NCBI GenBank assembly: GCA_040285745.1
Contig: JAUFOR010000003.1
Span: 806,001 to 870,000, forward strand
Source of the DNA: Barthelona sp. PCE
Taxonomy: Eukaryota > Metamonada: BaSk clade
Reading direction: 5' to 3'
DNA length: 64,000 nt
Of this stretch, positions 1 through 9,013 are shown one piece after another. The translations under genes and the position numbers were made by a program. The number at the start of each line of letters is the position of its first letter. The first letter of the stretch is position 1. The notes beneath the pieces were generated by a model, which saw only the letters and a program-made list of their open reading frames with translations, was not told the origin of the DNA and did not search any database.

Positions 1-2
1 TC

Positions 3-1382
3 TATTCTTCTTACATTGCGGATTTGACATCTAGGCATTATTCATTTGCAAAGATTGATTTCCCGCGGACCAAGGACGATAGGAACATTGTCCCACCGCG
101 CAAAATAGCTCTTTCCCCAAACAAACAGTATTTGCTAATTCTCGGCGTCAACAATGAGGATGAATCCACACTCTTAAATGTATACAACATCCAGTCAACC
201 TCTTCACAGATCGAGCTCATCATAGTTTTTAGTGATTTCGGAGAACTGTATAGAGATGTGTGTTTTTTTCCCAATTCACGTGGAATCGCATGTATAACTC
301 AGGTCATGCCTAATTGTATCACGCTCATCAACATCGTGGAGAACAACACATCTGTGATACCGAGGCCGTTCACTATGTCGACGTTGGGTCCAGCAAGAGA
401 TGTTAACGGTAAGAACCTCGTGTTTGATGGTATCGAAGTCAACCCAGTTCTGAGTGACCTGTATCCACATGGAATTCACTACGTGACATGGTCTAACCAG
501 AGGAGCAAGGGTGACGTCGTTGCATGGTGTGTGTATCGATGTGAGTTGACAACAAAGCTCAAGGAATCCAAAGATGATTTCTTTAATTACAGCCCGGACG
601 AGGAAGGCAACCTACCGCAGCTCTTTTACCATTACAGGTATCAGCCCTTTCAACTGGAACTCACATCGTCCTGTTACGTTCACAAGATGATGTTTTCCAC
701 CCAAAGTGGACTGGGTTCCTTTAAGGTATTTGGTGTACTGCAGAGGAGGAACGACGGTATCAGGGTGTTTAACGTGGACCTACACCACGAAAGTCCATGT
801 AAGTTGAGTTTCATATCATTCCCCACAAGACCGACAAACATTCTCTTTACCAGCTTCCAACAAACATTTGTGTTAGGCAATTTCCCGAGCTTCCAGATTG
901 CGTTCAAGGACCTGGGTATCTTTGAGATTGCTAATGATTTTGTTTTTGAGTTCAAGCACAGTATCCCTTTCTTTTTAGGGTTAGGTAAGTATAAGAGGCT
1001 GTATATAGACAACGACCGACGATTACACATAATGTTTGTTGACCCAGAAGACTACTCAGACGAGTCAAAGGACTTGTACAGTCATTTCCTTGATGAAAAG
1101 GACTTGAACCGACAACAGAGAGTGTTGAGTGTTGGTTACGCTCCATGGGGAGAGTCTGAGCTGGACGATATCAAGACGATGACAATGTCCAGGGTCGTTG
1201 TTGCTGAGAGGATTGAAGGTTTACATTTGTTTAGATGTCAGTATTGTGGCAAAACAATGATAAAGCCTTTAAGGTGCAAGACATGCAAGAAAGTGGCATA
1301 CTGCAGTGACCAGTGTCACAAAGCGCACTGGAGCATCCACCAGAACCAGTGTTTACTAATGTCTAAGCGAACCAAAGAGTAA
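3..1382 (+). CDS. MYND-type zinc finger protein, 5' end cut by window edge
   Basis: The frame is open from the first bases of the window with no ATG near its start (the codon at 24 is TTG), so the gene begins upstream and only its last ~459 codons are visible. The final ~40 residues form a MYND zinc finger: CQYC, CKTC, YCSDQC, then His and a closing HQNQC, giving the expected ligands in order. MYND fingers bind short proline-rich peptides in partner proteins. The preceding ~400 residues have strand-rich stretches that could be a beta-propeller, but I recognise no family there. The biological role cannot be assigned. Confidence 0.8.
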   Translation, partial: YSSYIADLTSRHYSFAKIDFPRTKDDRNIVPPRKIALSPNKQYLLILGVNNEDESTLLNVYNIQSTSSQIELIIVFSDFGELYRDVCFFPNSRGIACITQVMPNCITLINIVENNTSVIPRPFTMSTLGPARDVNGKNLVFDGIEVNPVLSDLYPHGIHYVTWSNQRSKGDVVAWCVYRCELTTKLKESKDDFFNYSPDEEGNLPQLFYHYRYQPFQLELTSSCYVHKMMFSTQSGLGSFKVFGVLQRRNDGIRVFNVDLHHESPCKLSFISFPTRPTNILFTSFQQTFVLGNFPSFQIAFKDLGIFEIANDFVFEFKHSIPFFLGLGKYKRLYIDNDRRLHIMFVDPEDYSDESKDLYSHFLDEKDLNRQQRVLSVGYAPWGESELDDIKTMTMSRVVVAERIEGLHLFRCQYCGKTMIKPLRCKTCKKVAYCSDQCHKAHWSIHQNQCLLMSKRTKE

Positions 1383-1384
1383 AT
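1378..1384 (+). terminator. Probable poly(A) signal AGTAAAT
   Basis: AGTAAAT contains the TAA stop of the MYND gene. The same heptamer class AGTAAAY recurs at or near the stop of at least eight other genes here and matches the Giardia poly(A) signal AGTRAAY. Confidence 0.5.
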
Positions 1385-1568
1385 TTTCACAATTATTTGT
1401 TTTTTGTAATTGTTTACTTTCAATTCCTTTAGCAGCATGTGTTGTGGATAGAACAACAATAAAGCGTTGATTTTTCTTCTTCTGACAGTAGCTTCACAAA
1501 GATGTTGACTGTTTTCTTTTTTCACACACTTTTACAGTCGTTTCCGTTTGGTAAACACACGCACACAT

Positions 1569-2108
1569 ATGGGTAATATACTATCACTGTTTAAGAGGTT
1601 TAGAAATCGAGTTCCACCACGAATTCTTATTGTAGGTCTTGCAGCAGCAGGAAAAACGACTATTTTGCATCGGTTAGCGGACGGCGAGTTCGTTGAAAAC
1701 ACAATGCCTACAATTGGATTTAACCACGAGTTTATTAAAGATGAGGAAACGGGATCAACATTCACAGCTTTTGACTTGAGCGGTCAGACAGGGTTCAGGC
1801 ATCATTGGGGCGCATACTCCGAAAACACATCGGGAATAATATTTGTTGTGGATAGTACGGATATTGAGACGTTGAACTTAGCACGTGATGAGTTATGGAA
1901 TTTATTAAACTTGGAAGAGCTTAGTGACTGTGTTTTTGTGGTCTTTGCAAATAAGACGGACCTTCCAGATTGTATGGGAGCAAGTGATATATCTCAGCGG
2001 TTGAATTTGTATTCGATTCGCAACAATGCATGGAGTATTTTTGAAACTTCTGCTAAAACCGGCAAGGGGTTGCTAGAGGGCTTCGGATGGCTTGCACAAC
2101 GGATATAG
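1569..2108 (+). CDS. Arf/Arl-family small GTPase
   Basis: A 179-residue GTPase of usual Arf length. I start at the ATG at 1569 because it gives MGNIL, with Gly2 available for N-myristoylation as in Arf proteins. The upstream TTG-initiated extension is unlikely. The P-loop is GLAAAGKTT (Arf consensus GLDAAGKTT) and G4 is NKTDLP. Switch II reads [13 protein letters not shown] where Arfs have WDVGGQDKIRPLW, so the Trp is Phe and one Gly is Ser. The G5 loop is ETSAKTG. The changed switch suggests an Arf-like protein with its own effectors rather than ARF1. It probably acts on Golgi, endosomal or ciliary membranes, but the exact subfamily is not clear. Confidence 0.9.
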   Translation: MGNILSLFKRFRNRVPPRILIVGLAAAGKTTILHRLADGEFVENTMPTIGFNHEFIKDEETGSTFTAFDLSGQTGFRHHWGAYSENTSGIIFVVDSTDIETLNLARDELWNLLNLEELSDCVFVVFANKTDLPDCMGASDISQRLNLYSIRNNAWSIFETSAKTGKGLLEGFGWLAQRI

Positions 2109-2115
2109 AAACAAA

Positions 2116-2122
2116 AGTAAAT
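2116..2122 (+). terminator. Probable poly(A) signal AGTAAAT
   Basis: AGTAAAT begins 7 nt after the stop of the Arf-like gene, in sense orientation. Confidence 0.5.
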
Positions 2123-2447
2123 GTGGATAGTTTTTAAATTTTACTTGTACTGCATTTTTGTAAGTAATATTTTTTTTACATTGATTCAAAAGCTGCAAAA
2201 AATCAAGATTTGATTAATATTATAGAGGTCGAAGCATAGTTATGTTTTTTCTGCCGGTTTTGCAATTTTTCTCCTTATTGCATCATTTATCATACTATCA
2301 GACGTGATGCAAGACGTACCTTGTTATGGAAACAGTGGATCATCGCGGAGATCATCTATATGTTGGCAAGAGTGGGAAACGACTCCTTTCGAACTTGAAT
2401 TAGGTTTTGGTCCAATAGATGAAGATTTTGTTCTTTATTGTGAGTAG
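2121..2447 (+). CDS. Candidate small spliced membrane-protein gene
   Basis: A tentative 86-residue protein in the 347-bp gap after the Arf-like gene, as join(2121..2159, 2226..2447). Exon 1 is 13 codons from ATG. The intron would be 66 nt with donor GTAAGT, TTAAT near the 3' end and acceptor ATTATAG, in phase 0. Exon 2 stays open for 73 codons and encodes one hydrophobic stretch (GFAIFLLIASFIILSD), then an acidic tail ending GPIDEDFVLYCE. Against it: the ATG overlaps the poly(A) signal of the Arf-like gene, the donor differs from the GTATNN donors seen here, and I recognise no family. A shorter unspliced form would start at ATG 2307 (46 residues). Confidence 0.25.
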
Positions 2448-2455
2448 TGACCGCA

Positions 2456-3859
2456 TCATAAATCATTGTTAAATAAGAAATCTTGCAGCAATGGAATAAT
2501 GTTTAAATGATCATTGTTGCTTAGAACCGACACAATTTGTGCCTGTGTTTCCATCTGCATTATGCGCTCCTTTCTGTACAATAGAATAACCACTGCCAAA
2601 ATACCAACCAGACTCAGATCATCAAAAGCAATTATTCTATCCCAGAGGAAGAAGAGTTCCGTTGGTTTCAGGTAGCCAATGAAGCCCTGAAGGATCCAGG
2701 GAAAAACAAGATCTATGGGTTCTACACCACATCGTCTTAAATGTAGCATCAAATCCAACGCTTCTCTCTGAAGCAAATTTTCAAAAATTGCAGATATTTG
2801 GACAATAGACATCTTTTTATCGTCAACGCTGTGGAGATACCGGAAATATCTTGTGTAAATAGCATGAAACAAAGGATAAGCTGCTCTAGCGTTTTGAAAC
2901 ATCATACTCACCATTGCAGCGAAGCAAGAGAACCCCCTGAACGGTACCAAGTCCTCGACGTCACGCACGAGCACCATGTTCAGGGAGAGATAACTCTCAT
3001 AGAAAGGAAAGTAGTGTGCGGAATCGAATAGCAAAGCACTATCGTTTTGAAGAATTCTGTCCATGCCAAAGGGCTCCAGCCTACTCTTGTCGAACAAATC
3101 AGTGAAAATTTGTGTTTTGCTATGGTCAACGTTCAGTATTAAAGACCATGCCTCCGCTCTGCATCCCATGGGAATACCTAGCTTCGCCAGCTGTATGAGT
3201 GTCTCTGCCACGCCCGATTTTAACATCTTTTCACACACAACATTCCATCTTGCTGTAAATTTCACATCAAAGAGGTTGTTTAATCCATAATGAGGGTTGT
3301 CAGGCGATAATTCGCTAAACATGTCGCGCAGGGTGCTCATTGCGGGCGCATTGTTGAAACAAGAAATGGAACCAAGTGAGGTGCCGGATGCACGAACATT
3401 GGTGTTAACACAGCTCTTTATCAGCTCAAGCAAAGACCCTGGTTGGAATATGCACAGTCTGCGGTCACCCTGAGGCACGATCTCAAGCGATATCGGGCGA
3501 CGTAGCCTCACTGGAATGTCATAGTGGTTGAAGGTAGCTATAGTCTTCTGTTGTAGTATAGTTTTCCAGCGATGAATAGCATCTGTGAGGAATTGGATGG
3601 GCTGAGCTTGGTGTGAAAGCTGTGAAGTGGACCTTGTCTCTTGAACAATAACATTAACGGCATTACGCAATGAAGCAGACGCCTTGCCAAAGAGCAACGC
3701 CTTTTCCACGCTCTCATCGAGCGACATCTTTGAGCTCTTCTTATTTCGCAAAACAACCTCAACAAGATCGTTAAATATTTGGTGTGATTCTTCTTTTTTA
3801 AGAAGATGCTCGACTATCACCTTAGGGTCCGGTATGTCCCTGGATCTGATGGTGTCCAT
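2456..3859 (-). CDS. TBC-domain Rab GTPase-activating-like protein (TBC1D19-like)
   Basis: A 467-residue protein whose C-terminal half resembles a TBC (Rab-GAP) domain. GIPMGCRAEAWSLIL matches the conserved GIPxxxRxxxW helix, and the later helices (PLFHAIYTRYFRYL, FLFNNDL) fit. The long helical N-terminal part and overall layout recall TBC1D19. Start ATG is at 3859; an upstream TTG is in frame but unlikely. The catalytic pair of active TBC proteins, Arg of IxxDxxR and Gln of YxQG, is not visible: the equivalent stretches read RILQNDSALLF and PFRGFSCF. It may therefore bind a Rab without stimulating GTP hydrolysis. The Arf-like gene and Rab28 lie close by, without evidence of a link. Confidence 0.7.
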   Translation of the reverse strand: MDTIRSRDIPDPKVIVEHLLKKEESHQIFNDLVEVVLRNKKSSKMSLDESVEKALLFGKASASLRNAVNVIVQETRSTSQLSHQAQPIQFLTDAIHRWKTILQQKTIATFNHYDIPVRLRRPISLEIVPQGDRRLCIFQPGSLLELIKSCVNTNVRASGTSLGSISCFNNAPAMSTLRDMFSELSPDNPHYGLNNLFDVKFTARWNVVCEKMLKSGVAETLIQLAKLGIPMGCRAEAWSLILNVDHSKTQIFTDLFDKSRLEPFGMDRILQNDSALLFDSAHYFPFYESYLSLNMVLVRDVEDLVPFRGFSCFAAMVSMMFQNARAAYPLFHAIYTRYFRYLHSVDDKKMSIVQISAIFENLLQREALDLMLHLRRCGVEPIDLVFPWILQGFIGYLKPTELFFLWDRIIAFDDLSLVGILAVVILLYRKERIMQMETQAQIVSVLSNNDHLNIIPLLQDFLFNNDL

Positions 3860-4033
3860 AATTATAAGTATTAAATCGTAAAATTTGTATGCCCGCAAAT
3901 ACGTGTGAAAATGGAAAACGAGTTAACATATCTTTACAAGTTCAAATCACAGATGGAGGTGGGAACATTTCTATGTTTAGTTTGAGTATGTACAAAATAT
4001 GCTTTTCACTATATTTTCCTTACACAATTGAAT

Positions 4034-4369
4034 ATGTCAGGTTCTGTGCTTCAGAAACCGAAAATTCACCCCTACTATGAGAATTTACAGGGCAAGTCGT
4101 GGGGAATGCTGGACGAAACCGCAACCCCATATGATTTACAGAAAATTGCATTACGGAACTCTTTCCAGTACATGTTGCGTTTGCCTGGGTACGACACGAT
4201 GCTTTCCATTGCAAAAGACAGTTCTATAGAGACAGTTCGCAGTGATTTGCAACAAAAAATTGCAAATCCAGTTGGGCCTCCTCCTAAGCCTTTAAATTAC
4301 CAAGAACTCCATGCCAAGAGGGGTGATTTATTGAATAAGGACAACACAATTGTCAAGAAACCACTTTGA
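4034..4369 (+). CDS. Small protein of unknown function
   Basis: A 111-residue soluble, mildly basic protein without signal peptide or membrane helix. It has a proline-rich stretch (VGPPPKPLNYQELHAKRGDLL) and an N-terminal HPYYENLQGKSWGMLDE segment that looks conserved in style, as in small axonemal inner proteins, but I cannot name a family. Start ATG at 4034 is the simplest choice. An alternative spliced start exists: ATG 3889, donor GTATGT at 3986 and acceptor at 4040 keep the frame, but no branch point lies close to that acceptor. The gene ends only 2 bp before the stop codon of the convergent Rab28 gene. Confidence 0.6.
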   Translation: MSGSVLQKPKIHPYYENLQGKSWGMLDETATPYDLQKIALRNSFQYMLRLPGYDTMLSIAKDSSIETVRSDLQQKIANPVGPPPKPLNYQELHAKRGDLLNKDNTIVKKPL

Positions 4370-4371
4370 TA

Positions 4372-5049
4372 CTATTGCAAAGAACACCAACCACTCGCTT
4401 CTTCAATTACTTGCACTTCTTCACCGTTGTGTGGCGTCTGTATAATGTGCGCCTCCATAACCTGTGTCTCACTATCTAATTGCGTCTTTGTGAGTTGGAT
4501 TCCACAGAGATCTGCAGCAACCTTAAAGAACGCCTTGCCAACGTTATCACCTGTCTTTGCGCTGACGAAAAGACTGTTCATGGTGTGTTCTTGAGCAAAA
4601 CTTGAGTGTTGTGATATACGAATCATACGAAGATGACTGAGATCCGTCTTGTTTCCTAATAAACTACATAAAGGTATCGGTTGCTCAGATTCCCTGAACA
4701 CATCCTGTACAATCTCATGCCAATCCTTTAAATCATGGAAACTTTGAAGATTGGTGATATCATATACAAAAAGAATTGCATCCGCACCGAATATGTAATT
4801 CCTCAGTGATTTTGAACCAATTGCTTGTCCTCCAATGTCCCAAAGAGAGATGATAGCCATTGTGCCATCAGGAAGTGTAATATTTGTTGAGAAGAAATCA
4901 AGTCCAATAGTCTGTTTGTAACTCTCGCTGAAGTAGTCCTGGCAGAATCTGCACACCAAACTGGTCTTACCTACTGAACCTGAACCTACAACAACGACTT
5001 TAAATCTCTTTGTCTGTACCTCTTCGTCTGAATCAATCGCGAGAGACAT
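4372..5049 (-). CDS. RAB28: Rab28 small GTPase
   Basis: A 225-residue GTPase close to Rab28. The P-loop is GSGSVGKTS. Switch I carries YKQTIGLDFF, and LWDIGGQAIGSKSLRNYIFGA reproduces the Rab28 hallmark WDIGGQ with IGG-like spacing. The G4 motif is GNKTDL and G5 is VSAKTGD. The C-terminus CSLQ is a CaaX farnesylation box, as in Rab28, rather than the CC or CXC of most Rabs. In other organisms Rab28 rides on the IFT train and associates with the BBSome at cilia. That fits the IFT and transition-zone genes in this window. Start ATG at 5049. Confidence 0.93.
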   Translation of the reverse strand: MSLAIDSDEEVQTKRFKVVVVGSGSVGKTSLVCRFCQDYFSESYKQTIGLDFFSTNITLPDGTMAIISLWDIGGQAIGSKSLRNYIFGADAILFVYDITNLQSFHDLKDWHEIVQDVFRESEQPIPLCSLLGNKTDLSHLRMIRISQHSSFAQEHTMNSLFVSAKTGDNVGKAFFKVAADLCGIQLTKTQLDSETQVMEAHIIQTPHNGEEVQVIEEASGWCSLQ

Positions 5050-5163
5050 GAACTTGTCCGTGGTTGCCCTGTGAAAACAATGATGAAGAAAAAGAGAAGA
5101 AATCTCGAAACAACTGTTTGGGTTTTGCGCCTGTTTTTATTTTCACATACTTAGAATGTATAG

Positions 5164-5170
5164 ATTTACT
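5164..5170 (-). terminator. Probable poly(A) signal AGTAAAT
   Basis: On the minus strand, AGTAAAT overlaps the TAG stop of MCM3, whose last two bases are the AG of the signal. Confidence 0.55.
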
Positions 5171-7619
5171 ACATCATGGGATATACATCCTCCCCAATAA
5201 CACTGAATGATCCTTTCTTATCTGCAAGAACATGCAAACAGACCTTAAAATCTTCATATGACAATGTATCATCTTCAACATTGTATACTTCAAAGAGCTG
5301 CTGCACTGTGCACTGTGTAGCCATCAAAGAGCGGAAACTTTCTGAAGTTCTGAAGACTGAGTCGATCCTCTCAACGTACTCATGGGTAGTTGCAGGTCTT
5401 GTTCTTCCAGCTATTGCTGCTTCCTCCATCGCAGCAAGCTCAGCGTCTTCACGCTCTCTCAGGGCCGCTGCCCCCTGTCTTGTCAGCGTTATTGGTGAAC
5501 GGAGGGTGTTCTCTTCTTCATCCGTCTCTTCATCACTTTCCATTGGGAATACAGGCGCAGTAAAATCTTTCTTGGGCGTTTGTTCCACAGTTTCTGGGAG
5601 CGCCTGTACCTTCCTATCCATCGGGGCAGTCTGCTCTGCTTGAGGTTTATGACTGCGCATGTTTTGTTTCAGTTCCAAATCAGCCACCATGGTATCGTCC
5701 ATCGCTCTCTTGACGTCTGCACTCTTAAGCGCTGTCTGGAACAGGCGAACGGCCTCCTCTGCATCTTTCAACTCGACCTTGTCCTCACTGAAGCGCAGTT
5801 TCGCAACACTCTCAGCCAAACGGATGAGGGCTTCCAGTGAACGCGGTGTAAGGGGCAGGAACTTTTTATCAGTGACCTGGTCCCTATCACGTGCACGCAT
5901 GTTTACCCACCTGTTCTTTAAGTAGTCCATTGCGTTCCTTGTCAATTTAGGTTTGAGTTGCCTTGTGAAATGGAAGAGCTTTTTGAGAAAGTCGATATCA
6001 AGATCGCCACGCTTCGCCTTGAACTTGCCACAGTGGACATCAAGGATATGGCCTGCAATCATGTAATCAAGGTTCTTGTCGAATCTGTCTACAATTACCC
6101 AAATAAGATCGAATCTGGACAATAGCGACCTCGGTAAAGATATGTTATCTTCAGGCGGCAGTTCCACCGCATAGTGGCCAGCGACAGGGTTGGCAGCAGC
6201 TAGCACAGAACATCTTGCGTTGAGCTCGGTGTGGATTCCTGCCTTTGTGATTGTAACCGTCTGCTGCTCCATGACTTCGTGCAGTGCTACCTGGTCGACG
6301 GCCGACATCTTGTCGAACTCATCGATAACGACGACGCCCTGATCAGCCAGAACCATTGCACCCGCCTCAAGCTTCCTCTCGCCGCTTTCAGGGTCTACAC
6401 CGACTGAAGCTGTGAGACCGACACCCGTCGATGACTTACCCGTGGTGGAGACCGCCAATGGTGCGACTTTGAGAACGAAACGACAAAGCTGTGATTTTGC
6501 TGTTGAAGGGTCACCAATAAGCATAATATTGATGTTTCCTCTTAAAAATGACCCAGAGGCGAGGTTCATCGTGTTTCCACCTGCTAACATACACGCTATG
6601 CTTTGCTTGGCATCCTGATGACCGTAGACGGAAGGCGCAATGCTATCGCCAATGACATGAAGTGCGTTCTCCGTTCCATGGCAGAACTCGCGCACCTCTT
6701 CGCGGTCTTCAGTTGTGTATCTATTGTCGAGACGCGCGTCGATATGTTCCACATTGTTAACCACGAGTATAGTTTTGAGGTAACCGTCCAGATGTGTTGT
6801 GAATGCTTGCGGCCGGGCTATGTAACATCCGTTGAGCTTGACGCGGTCTCCTGGCTTGACGCGATCAACGTATGATCTCTTCATGACGACGATGCAACTC
6901 ACTGGGAGTCTACCCGTAGGTGTTCTCTCTGGCAGCTCCTGTAGTGTCACGTACTGCATGTCAAAGTACATAGAGTGGCCGTATTGAGGAATGAGCACCT
7001 TCTGATCGTTGTGTGTGAGTGGTGCTGCTGTTGATGAGAGACCGTATGTGGAAAGTGAGAGTCCATCAGGTGTGTTCGTTTCAAGAAGTGTGTTGTCCTC
7101 GGGCGAGTGATACACAGCATGCGAAAGTTGAGGGTGTGATGAACCTGTTCGGGTTACAACACCTTCAACACTCACCATTTTGTGTAAAAAAGTGTGATCC
7201 AGTTCACGGGGAGATACTCGGTTACGACCGAACGCACCTACGAGTGAAATCTGTACCTCTCTGTGCATTTTTCTGTGATTGAGGGGATGTGTAGGTGCCT
7301 TATGTGTTTCATCGATTATCTGGGTTAGAACCCGCTCTAGTGGTGGGAAATACTCCAGGGCATCGTCCATAAGCCCTCTATACATACTGGCATCCCATTC
7401 GAGGATATCCTCCACGTTTATGCTTATAATTCTTGTTTCAGTCTTTTTATCCCATCCATCGATCATACTCTGAACCCTATGGTGTATTTTGCGTGAAAAC
7501 TGCTAAAAATTAGAAAAAATCATCAAGTAATTTTCAATCCATACTGTTGGTTCTTCCGGAGAGAAGAATTGATACCACCGCATCTGTATCTCATTTGCTT
7601 CCCCAAACTGTTGTGTCAT
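5169..7619 (-). CDS. MCM3: DNA replication licensing factor MCM3 (one intron)
   Basis: One subunit of the MCM2-7 replicative helicase, 802 residues as complement(join(5169..7502, 7545..7619)). The in-frame ATG at 7466 would remove conserved N-terminal helices. Exon 1 (25 codons, MTQQFGEANEIQMRWYQFF) plus 12 codons before that ATG restore a start that aligns with other MCM3 proteins. The N-terminal domain carries the MCM3-style segment FGRNRVSPRELDHTFLHKMV. The AAA+ core has Walker A GDPSTAKS (near residue 355), Walker B VVIDEFDKM (near 422) and the arginine-finger motif LLSRFDL (near 487), followed by a winged-helix-like C-terminus. Acidic, TP-containing stretches after ~640 could be regulatory. 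Confidence 0.95.
7503..7544 (-). other. 42-nt spliceosomal intron in MCM3
   Basis: Donor GTATGG and acceptor TCTAATTTTTAG, with branch-point-like CTAAT 6 nt before the intron end. It contains an in-frame stop, and removing it joins two conserved parts of MCM3 in phase 0. Confidence 0.88.
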
Positions 7620-7674
7620 TAATTCCCTGAAATATGTTAAGAAATGGGTGTAAAATCAGAAAACAATTTTTATC

Positions 7675-7681
7675 ATTTACT
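7675..7681 (-). terminator. Probable poly(A) signal AGTAAAT
   Basis: AGTAAAT on the minus strand, starting 4 nt after the TGA stop of IFT46. Confidence 0.5.
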
Positions 7682-7685
7682 CATA

Positions 7686-8933
7686 TCACAATGTAACGCC
7701 AGTAACGCCCAGATTGATGCCCTCGTTTGCTTTAAACTCTGAATATAATGAAAATAACACATGCAAACTTTCAATAGGATTTTCTGACATGGGTATGTCG
7801 AGCAGTGCACATAAAATTTCTAAGTATTTCTTGTCTGTACAATCTAAATACGGCATTGGCATAGCAAAATCTTTAAGTTTTTCTTCAAAATCAGTGTTAA
7901 ATGTTTGCATTAATGTGTCTATCTCTGGCATTGGTATTGAATAATCTACAGTAGGTGCAGGTGCCAAATCATGAATTTTTTCAACGTTTTTAATCCAATT
8001 CTCTATTTGTTTACCATTCTTTTCAGCATTCTGAATAAAACCAACTGTTTTAGGTTTTTTGGAAGAAGTTTTACCCTGTGAACGCAACTGCAATTCAAAA
8101 ACAACAGGGTCTGTACTCTTGATAGAAGGTTCATCTGTTACTTCATAGCCTAAAACTTCATCCTTTCCATCCGGCCTTGATGGCTTCAAATAATCATCTG
8201 TTTCACCTGTGACTGTTAAGAATTGAGGTAAGAATGGTTCTAAAACCGCTTCTATCTCGATTGCTTGTGCTGTATACGCCTTCTCGAAAGATAAAATTTC
8301 TTCAATAGATTCTGTGATTTCCCCCAACGCTTGTTTCTCTTCATAGTCATATTCTTCTTCGTCTTCATATGTTGGGACATTGGCGTATCCCTCAGGTGAG
8401 ATACCGACTTCCTCCTCATTATCCTTGGTGGGGAAGCCCTGATAATCATCGTAGTCATCAAATGTGTAATTGGCTTGTGTAGGTTCTGCTCGTTCGTGGT
8501 CGAATTCATCTTCAATATCATTCTCCAGGTTGCGTGTGTACATATCTCTATCCTGGTCGATATCTATAGACGGGGAATTGCCCACTTCGTAACTTTCATA
8601 ATCAATTTCAGGTGATTTTGCAGAAGGTGCGTTTGGAACATAGATATCAGGTTCATCATCTGTACTTTCATCAGTCTCCGTGAATTCAGATGATAGTGAC
8701 CCATCAGAATCAAGTAATTCGATTGCTTCATCATAATGCTGGTTGTTTACGGAAGTGCTCTAAAAGTAAGTGATTTATATGTGATGATGGTGTAATACCT
8801 TGCCTAGCGTCGTTTCTGCCTCTATATTTTGTGTACGAGCAACAGGTTGTGTAACTTCAAAGTCGGAATGCCCACTTTCTGAAGAACGATCAAAATCCGA
8901 TGGATCTGAGAGCTCAGCTGTGCCTATATCCAT
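7686..8933 (-). CDS. IFT46: Intraflagellar transport protein IFT46 (one intron)
   Basis: A 402-residue IFT-B subunit as complement(join(7686..8759, 8799..8933)). The C-terminal half follows IFT46 closely: LKPSRPDGKDEVLGYEV, DEPSIKSTDPVV, NAEKNGKQIENWI, IPMPEIDTLMQ and a final LDIPM...SLHVLFSLYSEFK. The N-terminal ~150 residues are acidic and disordered, also typical. Exon 2 has no suitable ATG. Exon 1 (45 codons from ATG 8933) splices in phase 0 to give NQHYDEAIEL, an IFT46-like motif. In other organisms IFT46 carries outer dynein arm cargo in the IFT-B core. The divergent LisH/HEAT gene starts 80 bp away, so the two share a promoter region. Confidence 0.93.
8760..8798 (-). other. 39-nt spliceosomal intron in IFT46
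   Basis: Donor GTATTA and acceptor CACTTACTTTTAG, with branch-like CTTAC 6 nt before the intron end. The reading frame stops inside the intron, and splicing is phase 0. Confidence 0.85.
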
Positions 8934-9013
8934 CGTTGCGCAATTAAATCCCTTGAAACAACTTGTAAAGGTAGAAAATCTGTAATACAGATTTAACAAC
9001 CTTTTCATATCCA

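Noticed and set aside
3889-4040. Spliced alternative start for the small protein gene at 4034
   Set aside because: Donor GTATGT and phase fit, but the nearest CTTAC is 18 nt before the acceptor, unlike the four clear introns, and the added peptide looks random.
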